Below, piece after piece: positions 19,551 to 28,247 of a stretch of 60,040 bases of DNA. Below the pieces are notes generated by a model. The model did no database searches, had not been told where the DNA came from, and saw nothing but the letters and a program-made list of their open reading frames with translations. Position 1 is the stretch's first letter, and every line of letters begins with the position of its first letter. The position numbers were made by a program, and so were the translations under genes. Source of the stretch: Gilliamella apis (lineage in GTDB: Bacteria; Pseudomonadota; Gammaproteobacteria; Enterobacterales; Orbaceae); NCBI RefSeq assembly GCF_002142155.1, contig NZ_NASD01000017.1:1-60040 (forward strand). Reading direction: 5' to 3'.

Positions 19551-21089
19551 ATGAATCTTTTAAAATCTTTAGCTACAGTTAGCTCAATGACAATGGTTTC
19601 ACGAGTTTTAGGCTTTGTTCGTGATGCGATTATTGCCCGCTTTTTTGGTGCGGGGATGGCAACTGATGCCTTTTTTGTTGCTTTCAAATTACCAAATTTG
19701 CTTCGTCGTATTTTTGCCGAAGGTGCGTTTTCACAGGCGTTTGTACCGATTTTAGCTGAATATAAAAATCAACAAGGCATTGAGGCTTCACGTACTTTTG
19801 TAGCTTATGTCGCTGGGCTACTAACGCTAGTATTGGCTATTGTTACCTTGATTGGTGTTATAACTGCACCTTTTATTATAATGTTAACTGCCCCCGGATT
19901 TATGCAAGATTCAACTGAAAAGTTTGAGCTTGCTACTGTGATGTTGAGAATAACATTTCCCTATATCTTTTTTATTTCACTCGCATCATTAGTGGGGGCC
20001 ATACTTAATACCTGGAATCGTTTTTCAGTACCAGCATTTGTGCCAACATTCCTAAATATTAGCATGATTGCTTTTACTTTATTTTTAACCCCTTATTTTA
20101 ATCCGCCTGTACTTGCTTTAGCAGTTTCAGTTGTTGTGGGTGGTGTTATACAGCTACTTTACCAATTACCTTATTTGAAAAAGATTGGCATGTTAGTTTT
20201 GCCTCGAATTAGTTTTAAAGATAGTGGTGTTTGGCGAGTGTTAAAACAGATGGGGCCAGCTATTTTAGGTGTATCAGTTGGACAAATATCACTGATTATA
20301 AATACGATTTTTGCCTCATTCCTAATTTCAGGTTCTGTTTCTTGGATGTATTATGCTGACCGACTTATGGAGTTTCCAGCCGGTGTGCTCGGTGTGGCTC
20401 TAGGTACTATTTTATTGCCATCTTTAGCTAAAAGTTTTGCCAAAGGTGACCAAAAACAATATTCAGAGCTATTAGATTGGGGGCTTCGTCTCTGCTTTTT
20501 ATTAGCTTTGCCAAGTACCGTAGCATTAGGTGTTATTTCAAAACCATTAATATCAACTCTTTTCGAGTATGGGCAATTTACTTTGAATGATACGTTAATG
20601 ACTCAACGTGCATTAATTGCGTATTCAATTGGTTTACTCGGGCTGATTTTAATTAAAGTATTGGCTCCTGCGTTTTATTCCAGACAAGATATTAAAACAC
20701 CCGTTAAAATAGCTATTGTCACTTTGATATTAACTCAGTTAATGAATTTGGCATTTATTGGGCCATTACAACATGCAGGACTTTCATTATCAATTGGGCT
20801 GGCAGCATGTTTTAATGCTGGGCTGTTATTTTGGCAACTTCGTAAAAAGAAACTCTATCAACCTCAACCGGGCTGGTACCGATTTTTAATCAAGGTAATT
20901 ATTGCTGTTATATTGATGTCTTTTACTTTGTGGTTTGGTGCACAGTTATTACCCGATTGGTCAACTGGCTCAATGTTAGCCAGAGTAGGACGGTTATTAC
21001 TGTTGGTTATTATCGGTATTTTTATCTATTTTGGAACACTGGCTTTATTGGGTTTTAAAATAAAGCATTTTATTAAACGGATTGAATAA
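19551..21089 (+). CDS. murJ: Lipid II flippase MurJ
   Basis: A 512-residue polytopic membrane protein, within one residue of E. coli MurJ, with about 14 hydrophobic helices. Family hallmarks are [20 protein letters not shown] at the N-terminus, [18 protein letters not shown]-type sequence near residues 30-46, [14 protein letters not shown] (about 376-389) and LPYLKKIGM. It moves lipid-linked peptidoglycan precursor across the inner membrane. The ATG at 19551 matches the E. coli start exactly, although its ribosome binding site is weak; an upstream in-frame ATG adds ten unrelated residues. Two unknown membrane-protein genes follow after 22 bp and may be cotranscribed. Confidence 0.96.
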   Translation: MNLLKSLATVSSMTMVSRVLGFVRDAIIARFFGAGMATDAFFVAFKLPNLLRRIFAEGAFSQAFVPILAEYKNQQGIEASRTFVAYVAGLLTLVLAIVTLIGVITAPFIIMLTAPGFMQDSTEKFELATVMLRITFPYIFFISLASLVGAILNTWNRFSVPAFVPTFLNISMIAFTLFLTPYFNPPVLALAVSVVVGGVIQLLYQLPYLKKIGMLVLPRISFKDSGVWRVLKQMGPAILGVSVGQISLIINTIFASFLISGSVSWMYYADRLMEFPAGVLGVALGTILLPSLAKSFAKGDQKQYSELLDWGLRLCFLLALPSTVALGVISKPLISTLFEYGQFTLNDTLMTQRALIAYSIGLLGLILIKVLAPAFYSRQDIKTPVKIAIVTLILTQLMNLAFIGPLQHAGLSLSIGLAACFNAGLLFWQLRKKKLYQPQPGWYRFLIKVIIAVILMSFTLWFGAQLLPDWSTGSMLARVGRLLLLVIIGIFIYFGTLALLGFKIKHFIKRIE

Positions 21090-21111
21090 ATATAGATAAC
21101 AAGGAAGTAAG

Positions 21112-22023
21112 ATGGAGAAAGCATCTTTTTTTAAATTGTCGATGATAGGTAGTACAATTTATTTGTTTCTGAGTTTTTTATTGATTATCTTTTATTGCTC
21201 TTGTCTACCAGATACAGGTTTTTCACAAGAATCATTTTGGGATTATCTTAACTCCGTTAGCTTATTAGATTCGTTTTTTTTATATCAATTTTTTGAAGTG
21301 TTATGGCTTTTTGGAGTATTAACATTATTTCTTCATTTTAATAATATTTATCTTGTTAACTTACATAATGTCCTTTTATTAATGCTATTAATATTAATGT
21401 ATTCAGGCATCACTTTTTGTATATGGTGTTTTATTGACACTTATATTGATGAGCTATCTTCTTTATCACAGCGTATATTATGTTATTCTGCATTCATTTT
21501 TCTTCATTATATTTTTTATTCTTTACTTCTGTATTATTTGATTGAACTATCAAAAAAATTTTTTTTAAAACATCGGCAAGCTTTTCGTTTAACGCCCCAA
21601 AATAGTAGTTTAATTCATGCGATACTTTTTTTAGCATTTATTTGTCCAATTTTTTTTAGTGGATTTGAAATAATTGAAGTTTTTTACGATCTATCTGTTA
21701 ATCCTAATTTAAAATTTACTTTTGTTCTTTTTATACTATTTTGTATGCGTGTTAGTAAAAAAAATTTCATGATTTCTTTTGATGAAATTCAATATGCAAG
21801 GTTATTTAAAAGTGTATTCATATCCAGTGTCTTGTTGTTACTTAATGTTTTAATTTTTTTACTTCTTAGAGGAAAGTCTAGAAGTTTTTATTTTGATTAT
21901 TCCTCGTTAATCTTAGATTATATTAAACTGTTTTTTTTAGTTGTATTTTTTCTTTTATTAACTTATCTAATTTTCAATAAAGTGACTAAATATTATTTTT
22001 TAAAATTTGATAATAAAAAATAA
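21112..22023 (+). CDS. Unknown polytopic membrane protein, paralogue 1
   Basis: A 303-residue protein I do not recognise. It has about eight hydrophobic segments rich in Phe, Leu, Ile and Tyr and no signal peptide; AAGGAAG precedes the ATG. It is clearly paralogous to the next gene. Both begin MEK-SFFKL--IG-TIY-like, both have LLYYLI near residue 140-150, and both end with FDEIQYARLFKSV-ISS (here about 222-237), a final membrane segment and K-TKYYF near the C-terminus. No catalytic or transport motif is visible. The base composition is even more AT-rich than the flanking genes, as expected for Phe-rich membrane protein. The position after murJ suggests cotranscription but says little about function. 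Confidence 0.7.
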   Translation: MEKASFFKLSMIGSTIYLFLSFLLIIFYCSCLPDTGFSQESFWDYLNSVSLLDSFFLYQFFEVLWLFGVLTLFLHFNNIYLVNLHNVLLLMLLILMYSGITFCIWCFIDTYIDELSSLSQRILCYSAFIFLHYIFYSLLLYYLIELSKKFFLKHRQAFRLTPQNSSLIHAILFLAFICPIFFSGFEIIEVFYDLSVNPNLKFTFVLFILFCMRVSKKNFMISFDEIQYARLFKSVFISSVLLLLNVLIFLLLRGKSRSFYFDYSSLILDYIKLFFLVVFFLLLTYLIFNKVTKYYFLKFDNKK

Positions 22024-22049
22024 TCAATGGAATGGAGTGTAATATACAT

Positions 22050-22988
22050 ATGGAAAAGAGTTTTTTTAAACTACCGTTGATAGGTTGTTTAATCTATTTT
22101 TTGTTAAACATATTATTGAATATATTTTCTTTATATTTGCACGCAGATGAACTTTTCTTAGGTAATTTTACTTGGTATGTATTTTTTAATGTACCTTTTT
22201 CATCTTTATTACAGTTTTTTTTTCAACACTATTTTATAGATTCCTTATTAGTTTTTGGCCTTTTAACTCTATTCTTTCATTCTGTCCATGTTTATGTTGT
22301 TAATAAAGTTAATATTATTTTGTTGATTATTATAATGTTGATTTATTGTATTGTTGCCTATTTCATAACAATTAATACGAACGTTTATTTAAAAATAGAA
22401 TCGCCTTTGTTTCTAATATTTTTTAATATAGCATTTGCTATTATCCGTTATGTACTTGATGCTTTACTTTTATATTATTTGATTGTTTTTTGTAAAGGTT
22501 ATTTTATTAAAAGCCAAAATGAGTTTATTTTAACGAAAAAAGACTCCCCAAATATTCACTTCGTTCTTTTTTCTATTTTTAGTTGCTTTATATTGATTAA
22601 ATCTTTTATCTTTCTAAATCGAGCCTTTTTAAATGTATTTAATGGTTCTATTTATAATTATTTAACGGCTATTTATTTGGTTGCGATATTATGTGGTTTG
22701 GTATTAAGCAAACAATCTTTTCATGTTTTCTTTGATAAAATTCAATATGAAAAACTTTTTAAAAGTGTATCAATATCAAGTGGTTTAATTTTCTTCTTTA
22801 TTTTTATTGCCTTTACTATCATTGATAATAATCCATCAAAATACTATATTGATTCATTTATATCTGTTTTTAACAATATTAATAAATTACTTTTAGTGAT
22901 ATTGCTTATTTCATTGATTTGTCTAACTATTAATAAAACAACTAAATATTATTTTGGTAAGGCAGTATTTAGAAAGAGTCAAAATTAG
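22050..22988 (+). CDS. Unknown polytopic membrane protein, paralogue 2
   Basis: A protein of about 312 residues, the tandem paralogue of the preceding gene, 26 bp downstream. Shared landmarks are MEKSFFKLPLIG at the start, LLYYLIVFCKGYF near the middle, FDKIQYEKLFKSVSISS (about 231-247) and KTTKYYFGK at the end. It has about eight membrane segments. I prefer the ATG at 22050, with GGAGTG about ten bases upstream and alignment with the paralogue's start, over the ATG at 22032. The 3' end converges on dusC and the two stop codons overlap by 4 bp. Function unknown. Confidence 0.68.
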   Translation: MEKSFFKLPLIGCLIYFLLNILLNIFSLYLHADELFLGNFTWYVFFNVPFSSLLQFFFQHYFIDSLLVFGLLTLFFHSVHVYVVNKVNIILLIIIMLIYCIVAYFITINTNVYLKIESPLFLIFFNIAFAIIRYVLDALLLYYLIVFCKGYFIKSQNEFILTKKDSPNIHFVLFSIFSCFILIKSFIFLNRAFLNVFNGSIYNYLTAIYLVAILCGLVLSKQSFHVFFDKIQYEKLFKSVSISSGLIFFFIFIAFTIIDNNPSKYYIDSFISVFNNINKLLLVILLISLICLTINKTTKYYFGKAVFRKSQN

Positions 22989-23944
22989 TTAGATTCATTA
23001 TCTAATTTGGTTTTCAAAAAATTACAGATTTCATTTTGTGATTTTAGTTGCCTGATTTCCGGTAATACTATTGATGCTTGTGGGTAATATTGTCTTAAAT
23101 AAGCTAACCACTGCTTTATCCTAGCCGAATGGTAAAGTGGTTTAGCATCTTCGATGGATGTCATTGCATAACGAAGCAGTAATTGTATAACTTTATGCCA
23201 ATTTAATGGTGAATGATTAAAACGAATTGTATTGGCTAAATTAGGAATATTAAGTATTCCTCGTCCTAGCATAATGTCATTTGTATGACTTTGTGTTATG
23301 CAATTTTTAGCATCTTCAGCAGAAAATATTTCGCCATTAGCAATAACCGGAATGGTTAATTTTTGTTTAATTTTACCAATGGTTGGCCAATCAATTTTCT
23401 CGGCTTTATATCCATCTATTTTGGTTCGTCCATGAATAACAATTTCATTAGCACCAGCTTGTTCAATTGCTTCAGCTATTTCGTAACAGTGAGATTTATC
23501 ATCCCAACCTAATCGAATTTTAACAGATAAAGTTGAGGCAGAGCCAATTGCTGTCCTAACTTGAGTTACAATATTAAATATTTGCTCAGGATATTGTAAT
23601 AAATAAGCACCACCATGGCTGCCAACAACGGTTTTAGCTGGACAACCAAAATTGATATCTATGCCATAAGAACCTAGTTCAAGCGCTTTAATGGCATTTT
23701 CAGCCATCCATTCAGGAGATTGTCCTAATAATTGAACTCGGACTGGTGTTCCTGATAAGGTTTTTCCTTCATTATAAAGTTCTGGACATAGTCGATAAAA
23801 AGTTCGGTTTGATAATTTATGCTGAGTTACTCTTACAAACTCAGTGACACAATAATCAAATTGATTGATTTCAGTTAATATTTGCCGCACATGATAATCA
23901 AGAACCCCTTCCATTGGTGCTAAAATGATGCGATTTATTTGCAT
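22985..23944 (-). CDS. dusC: tRNA-dihydrouridine(16) synthase DusC
   Basis: A 319-residue FMN-dependent tRNA-dihydrouridine synthase. The TIM-barrel start LAPMEGVLDYHVR (about 8-20), the catalytic motif INFGCPAKTV (Cys about 101), IRLGWDD, VIHGRTKIDGYKAE (about 172-185) and PVIANGEI are visible. APMEGVLD with TEFVRV, and the C-terminal HSARIKQWLAYLR, match DusC, which reduces U16, rather than DusA or DusB. The gene overlaps the end of moeB by 10 bp and is probably cotranscribed with it. Confidence 0.92.
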   Translation of the reverse strand: MQINRIILAPMEGVLDYHVRQILTEINQFDYCVTEFVRVTQHKLSNRTFYRLCPELYNEGKTLSGTPVRVQLLGQSPEWMAENAIKALELGSYGIDINFGCPAKTVVGSHGGAYLLQYPEQIFNIVTQVRTAIGSASTLSVKIRLGWDDKSHCYEIAEAIEQAGANEIVIHGRTKIDGYKAEKIDWPTIGKIKQKLTIPVIANGEIFSAEDAKNCITQSHTNDIMLGRGILNIPNLANTIRFNHSPLNWHKVIQLLLRYAMTSIEDAKPLYHSARIKQWLAYLRQYYPQASIVLPEIRQLKSQNEICNFLKTKLDNESN

Positions 23945-24714
23945 TTTAGCTCCTGTTTAGCATGTTGGTTTCCACACACAATACAATTAGTTTGTTTAGT
24001 AAATATGACTTGGTTAAATTCCATCGTCATAGTATCAATCATTAGAACTCGACCAATTAAAGGTTTTCCATAATTGGTAAGTACTTTGATTGCCTCTAGA
24101 GCTTGCATTGAACCGAACATGCCAACTAATGGTGCCATTACCCCGGCTTCAATACAAGTCAGCTGGTTTTGCCCAAATAATTGACTTAAGCATTGATAGC
24201 ATGGTTGATTATCTTGATAATTGAATACAGTGAGTAAACCTTCCATGCGGATTGCCGCACCAGAAATTAATGGTTTCTTTTCGAGAAAACAACAGCGATT
24301 AATTTGTTCACGGCTGGTTAAATTATCGGTGCAATCAATAACGATATTATGTTGTTTGATTAGCGAAATTAGCTCATTATCACTCAGTTTCTGATTAATT
24401 GTTTCAATAATCATATCGGCATTAATATTACATAATGCTTGTTTTGCGACTTCAACCTTATACTGATTTATTGATTGTTGAGTATATAAAATTTGTCTAT
24501 TTAAATTCGACGCTGATATTGTATCAAAATCAATCAATGTTAGTTTACCGATGCCTGATGCTGCTAAATAGACGGCAGCAGCACAACCTAACCCGCCTAA
24601 TCCTATAATTAATGCTGTACTATTTTTTAAAATTTGCTGCTTATCGATATCGAATCCATGCAAAGTGATTTGTCGGTCGTAGCGTAGCAATTCTTGATCA
24701 GAAAGCGTTAACAT
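23935..24714 (-). CDS. moeB: Molybdopterin-synthase adenylyltransferase MoeB (ThiF family)
   Basis: A 259-residue E1-like enzyme. RYDRQITLHGFD (about 11-22), the nucleotide loop IIGLGGLGCAAAVYLA (about 36-51), DFDTISASNLNRQILY and NLTSREQINRCC are typical of the MoeB/ThiF family. Two zinc Cys pairs, CYQC (about 172) and CIVC (about 245), are kept. MoeB adenylates the MoaD C-terminus for molybdopterin synthesis. ThiF-like activity on ThiS is the main alternative; the length and absence of thiamin genes nearby favour MoeB, but moeA is not adjacent. It overlaps dusC by 10 bp. Confidence 0.82.
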   Translation of the reverse strand: MLTLSDQELLRYDRQITLHGFDIDKQQILKNSTALIIGLGGLGCAAAVYLAASGIGKLTLIDFDTISASNLNRQILYTQQSINQYKVEVAKQALCNINADMIIETINQKLSDNELISLIKQHNIVIDCTDNLTSREQINRCCFLEKKPLISGAAIRMEGLLTVFNYQDNQPCYQCLSQLFGQNQLTCIEAGVMAPLVGMFGSMQALEAIKVLTNYGKPLIGRVLMIDTMTMEFNQVIFTKQTNCIVCGNQHAKQELKCK

Positions 24715-24757
24715 ATGAAGTGATAGTTATTGTTGATAATGATTTGTATAGTATAAC

Positions 24758-24789
24758 AAAAACTTGGCACATGATTGTGCCAAGTTTTT
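24758..24789 (-). terminator. Strong bidirectional terminator after the M20 operon
   Basis: CTTGGCACA (24763-24771) pairs perfectly with TGTGCCAAG (24776-24784) around TGAT, flanked by A5 on the left and T5 on the right. Read on the minus strand it closes the 27962-24794 operon and isolates moeB. Confidence 0.9.
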
Positions 24790-24793
24790 AATT

Positions 24794-26113
24794 TTATTTA
24801 TCAAAACCAGATAAGAATGTTAAATATTCTTCTTTTGTCATAAGTGGCTTGTAGTTTGCCATTAGTGTTTGAGCTGATTCAGCATCATCATAAAGTAAAT
24901 CAATAATGGTACAGGCCATCATTTGTGCAGGGCGGATATAAGCCATATCTTCATCAAATACGGTGTAATCTTTACCATGTAACACGCCTCTAACCGAACC
25001 AATCCAAGGGTGACTTACTGGCATAATATGCGATAGATCACCTGTGTCGGTACTTCCTGTCATATGAGGTGCAATTGAAACATTTTCTTCACCAATTAAA
25101 TTTTCAGCATTTTGTTTTAGAAAATCATTGAGTGTTGGATTATTATTTAACGGCAGATAACCTGGAAGATCTTTAATTTCACAAGTAGCACCAACAGCCA
25201 TTGCTCCTGCCTTTAGTGCTTGATTAATTCTTTCATTAGCATCAATCATGGCTGGTACATTACCTGCTCGCACATAACTTTCCATTCTTACATCGCTTGG
25301 TACAACATTTACTAAATCACCACCTTGGGTAATAATTGGATGAAAACGAATATAATCTTTTTCTTGAAATGTTTCACGGATAGCATGTACACCCATCATT
25401 CCCATCATAGCTGCATTTAATGCATTTACACCAGCATGAGGAGCTGCGGCAGCATGGGATGCTTCACCTTTATATTTAATTAGTTTACCAATAAAGCCAT
25501 TGCTTGTAGTTGAGATCTCAATAAAACCATCTTGGCGTTCAGCAGGTACACTGGTTAAATGTATTTGTAATGCCATATCAACATCATCAAAATCACCGCG
25601 AGCAATCAATTCTGGTTTGCCACCAATGTATTTGATTTTACCTTCTTCAATTAATCGATTGCGATAGGTTATTTCAACATATTCTTCGGCTGGGACAGCA
25701 AATGGTACTACATCACCAGCTAAAAATTGCATGGCACCTGAGTCAATTAATCCCATGGTAACCGCCATCATGTTGGCTATTTGGGCATTATGTCCACAGC
25801 AGTGAGCTGCACCTGATGTTTCATCAGCAGCTGGGTGGTCGGCACAGATGATAGCATCTAGCTCACCAATAACCGCTATACTATATTTGCTACCTTTACC
25901 GCCTTTAAGACGACCTTTTACTCCGGTTAAGGCTAATTTATTTTTAAAAGGAACACCTAATTTTTCAAAAGCATCTTCTACTTTTTTAGCGGTTTTATGT
26001 TCTTTGTAACCAAGCTCTGGTTCTGACCAAATTGCTTCGGCAATTGACTTGATATCTGCTTTTCGATTTGCAATTGCATCGCAAACTTTTTTCTTTAGTT
26101 CTTCTTTTGTCAT
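24794..26113 (-). CDS. M20-family amidohydrolase/peptidase
   Basis: A 439-residue zinc-dependent M20 hydrolase. Metal and catalytic regions are visible in IWSEPELGYKEHKTA (about 28-42), GELDAI with the following AAHCCGHNAQ (about 102-112), the Glu pair in VPAEEYVEI (about 140) and SHAAAAPHAGVNALNA (about 218-233), where the dimerisation lid domain begins. The family (AbgB, aminobenzoyl-glutamate hydrolase; aminoacylases; carboxypeptidases) cleaves N-acyl or amide bonds of small molecules. The substrate is not evident. It is the last gene of an operon with two membrane proteins (DUF3100 type) and an isochorismatase-like hydrolase, suggesting import followed by hydrolysis of an amide compound. 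Confidence 0.85.
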   Translation of the reverse strand: MTKEELKKKVCDAIANRKADIKSIAEAIWSEPELGYKEHKTAKKVEDAFEKLGVPFKNKLALTGVKGRLKGGKGSKYSIAVIGELDAIICADHPAADETSGAAHCCGHNAQIANMMAVTMGLIDSGAMQFLAGDVVPFAVPAEEYVEITYRNRLIEEGKIKYIGGKPELIARGDFDDVDMALQIHLTSVPAERQDGFIEISTTSNGFIGKLIKYKGEASHAAAAPHAGVNALNAAMMGMMGVHAIRETFQEKDYIRFHPIITQGGDLVNVVPSDVRMESYVRAGNVPAMIDANERINQALKAGAMAVGATCEIKDLPGYLPLNNNPTLNDFLKQNAENLIGEENVSIAPHMTGSTDTGDLSHIMPVSHPWIGSVRGVLHGKDYTVFDEDMAYIRPAQMMACTIIDLLYDDAESAQTLMANYKPLMTKEEYLTFLSGFDK

Positions 26114-26134
26114 AAATAAAATCCTTATCTAAAT

Positions 26135-26584
26135 TTAGATAACGCCTTCCCAGTGTAGTGTGACTTGAGCAATTATAGCAGCAAAAATAAATGTACCAGA
26201 AAAAACGGCTAAAGATACAGGAATAATGCGCCAAGATATATTTTTAAATAGTGCAAGATCTTTACCGATAGCCAATCCTGCATAAGCAAGTATAGGAGTA
26301 CAAACAGCAAGTAATGACACTTGATCAGTAATTGCAACAATTTCTTGATGGTATGGGAATATTGGTGCTGACATGATAGCTGCAACCACAGATACCCATA
26401 AAATTACCGGTAATTTATTAAATCCGGGTAACTTACTGATTAACAGTCCTACAATAGAGATAATAACTAGCATCGCTACTGCTTCAAGCGATGAAATCAA
26501 ATCAATTTTATATCCCACGGTGTTACCAGCTGCCATAATAATGGCGACTAGAATAAATACAAAAATCGTCTCAAAAATCTTCAT
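26135..26584 (-). CDS. Small membrane protein partner of DUF3100
   Basis: A 149-residue very hydrophobic protein with about four or five membrane helices and a conserved-looking GFNKLPVILWVSVVAAIMSAP region cut here to LPVILWVSVVAAIMSAP (about 57-73). It is flanked by the DUF3100 gene (10 bp upstream) and the M20 hydrolase (21 bp downstream), so it is almost certainly cotranscribed with both. I infer that the two membrane proteins form one transporter, each giving half of the helices. No motif identifies the substrate. Confidence 0.6.
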   Translation of the reverse strand: MKIFETIFVFILVAIIMAAGNTVGYKIDLISSLEAVAMLVIISIVGLLISKLPGFNKLPVILWVSVVAAIMSAPIFPYHQEIVAITDQVSLLAVCTPILAYAGLAIGKDLALFKNISWRIIPVSLAVFSGTFIFAAIIAQVTLHWEGVI

Positions 26585-26594
26585 TATGACATCC

Positions 26595-27371
26595 TTATTT
26601 CTTGCGTCGGAAACGGTCTAAAGTGTTATACATAAAAGAAGCGAAAGGCAAAGAAAATAGTGTGTAAATATACATGCCCACCATTCCCGACATTAAATTC
26701 GCTGTGGTAGCATAAGCATTAATGTTTTCTGATAAGTCAGGGTATAAATCACTTATTGGTGCAAGTGAGGCTGCCATCATACTTCCACTACCTACGCCAG
26801 CTCCCATTGCTAGCGCATATGGGTGTAAAATGTTCAATTGTGCTATTAAGCTGGCAAGAATACTCATCCAAATCGCACCATAAAGCGTACCGCAGACATA
26901 CATAGCCATGACACCTCGACCTTCGGGTGAATCTAAACCATATTTATCTGCAACTATGGCGATATTAGGTTCGCGAGCTACCGAATAAGTAGCCCCAACG
27001 GCTTCTCGTTTCATACCTAATATCATTGCTAATGGTAGGCCAAGTAAAATGGTTCCGGCAAAATGACCTAATTCTTGAAAAATTAGGGCTAGCTTGGCAT
27101 CTTCTAAAATCATATCAATTTTCGGGCCTACAGCTACACCAAGTTTTGCCACAAGTAGAATTAATGTAACCATCATCACAAGACTTGCATTTTGCATATT
27201 TTTGTTGGTTAATATTTTTAGTTTTGGGAAGCTAATGATGCCACCAAAAATCATTGCATATAGCATTGGATAAACGGCAATAATCCATATAGTTTGTCTA
27301 CCGATAAGCTCACAAATAATTACTACTAAAAAGGCAATTAAATGCAATTTATAGTCTCGTAAAACTTCCAT
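26595..27371 (-). CDS. DUF3100-family membrane protein, probable transporter
   Basis: A 258-residue membrane protein with about seven or eight helices, resembling the DUF3100 family: MLYAMIFGGIISFPK near 36-50, GMKREAVGATYSVAREPN (about 124-141), a GMGAGVGSGSMMAASLAPISD-like motif near 190-208, and the C-terminal basic tail FRRKK. The family is uncharacterised but recurrently found beside M20 amidohydrolases, as here. The glycine-rich segments and the two-gene arrangement with 26135-26584 resemble two-part secondary carriers. I infer uptake of the M20 substrate. Confidence 0.65.
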   Translation of the reverse strand: MEVLRDYKLHLIAFLVVIICELIGRQTIWIIAVYPMLYAMIFGGIISFPKLKILTNKNMQNASLVMMVTLILLVAKLGVAVGPKIDMILEDAKLALIFQELGHFAGTILLGLPLAMILGMKREAVGATYSVAREPNIAIVADKYGLDSPEGRGVMAMYVCGTLYGAIWMSILASLIAQLNILHPYALAMGAGVGSGSMMAASLAPISDLYPDLSENINAYATTANLMSGMVGMYIYTLFSLPFASFMYNTLDRFRRKK

Positions 27372-27416
27372 TCTTGCTCCTTCTTCATTTTTTTATCTAT
27401 TTTTACACTGCACTTC

Positions 27417-27962
27417 TTATACTACGGTTGCTCCTAAGGTATTTTGAAAATGCTTTAAAGCCCATTGATGGCCAATGGGATCAAAGCTTGCAACAGCATT
27501 TTGATGAATAACTAATTTATAACCTAAGTTATAGGCATCTACAGCCGTATGTAAAATACAAATATCAGTACAAACGCCAATCAGATGGATTTCAGTGATA
27601 TGTCTTTCGCGTAAACGGAGGTCAAGATCCGTACCACAAAATGCTGAGTAGTGACGTTTATTGATCCAGTAGATATTGTCTGAATATTGATGTTGTTGGT
27701 AAAGTTGCTGTAATTTACCAAATAATTGTTGGCCAACAGTCCCAACAAGATTGTGAGGGGGAAATAGCGAATTTTCCGGATGGTATTTATCTAAAGGTTC
27801 ATGAGCATCAATAGCAAAAACGATAAATTCATTATTGTTAATAAATGATTGAGTTATGTTTATCATTTCTGATTCAATTTGTTGACCTACGGAACCGGTT
27901 GTTAAAGCTCCATTATCAGCAATGAAATCATTAGTATAATCAATTGAAATTAAAGCTTTCAT
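27417..27962 (-). CDS. Cysteine hydrolase, isochorismatase/nicotinamidase family
   Basis: A protein of about 181 residues with the isochorismatase-like fold. The predicted triad is Asp8 (LISIDYTNDF), Lys102 (INKRHYSAF) and Cys135 (GVCTDICILHTA). Metal-type ligands Asp52, His54 and His70 (IDAHEPLDKYH and PPHN) resemble nicotinamidases. The substrate could be nicotinamide or another small amide, and the M20 operon downstream (45-bp gap) supports a role in amide catabolism. I start at the ATG at 27962; a TTG two codons earlier is possible. Confidence 0.8.
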   Translation of the reverse strand: MKALISIDYTNDFIADNGALTTGSVGQQIESEMINITQSFINNNEFIVFAIDAHEPLDKYHPENSLFPPHNLVGTVGQQLFGKLQQLYQQHQYSDNIYWINKRHYSAFCGTDLDLRLRERHITEIHLIGVCTDICILHTAVDAYNLGYKLVIHQNAVASFDPIGHQWALKHFQNTLGATVV

Positions 27963-28203
27963 ATCCAATAAACAACATTTAAATAATCCTAAAGCTTATT
28001 AATAAATATCAGATATGACAAGTTATTAAATTAATCATTTTTCAAATTTATTTATAAAAGATGTATTTTGGTTAATTATCTTATTGAATTTAAATAAATT
28101 TACAAATGATTATATAAATTAAAATTATTATCATAAACTGAGTATAAATAAATTAAATAAGGATTATTTTTATAGATAGTCTTTATCCCCCGATAAATTG
28201 CTC

Positions 28204-28229
28204 TATAATAATTATCATTTTTGATAATT
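28204..28229 (+). promoter_or_regulatory. aspS -10 box with overlapping inverted repeat
   Basis: A perfect TATAAT (28204-28209) is followed at once by the inverted repeat AATTATCA-TTTT-TGATAATT (28210-28229), which would cover the transcription start. It could be an operator or a hairpin at the 5' end of the aspS mRNA. The AT-rich half-sites resemble Fur half-sites only loosely. The aspS ribosome binding site AGGA follows at 28236. Confidence 0.4.
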
Positions 28230-28247
28230 GTACACAGGATATATTTA

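Noticed and set aside
22985-22988. Overlap of the membrane paralogue and dusC.
   Set aside because: A 4-bp overlap of converging stop codons is ordinary and needs no explanation.
22985-23944. NFGCP in DusC, where E. coli has NCGCP, as a lost active site.
   Set aside because: The catalytic Cys is the one in GCP, which is present; the changed residue is not the acid.
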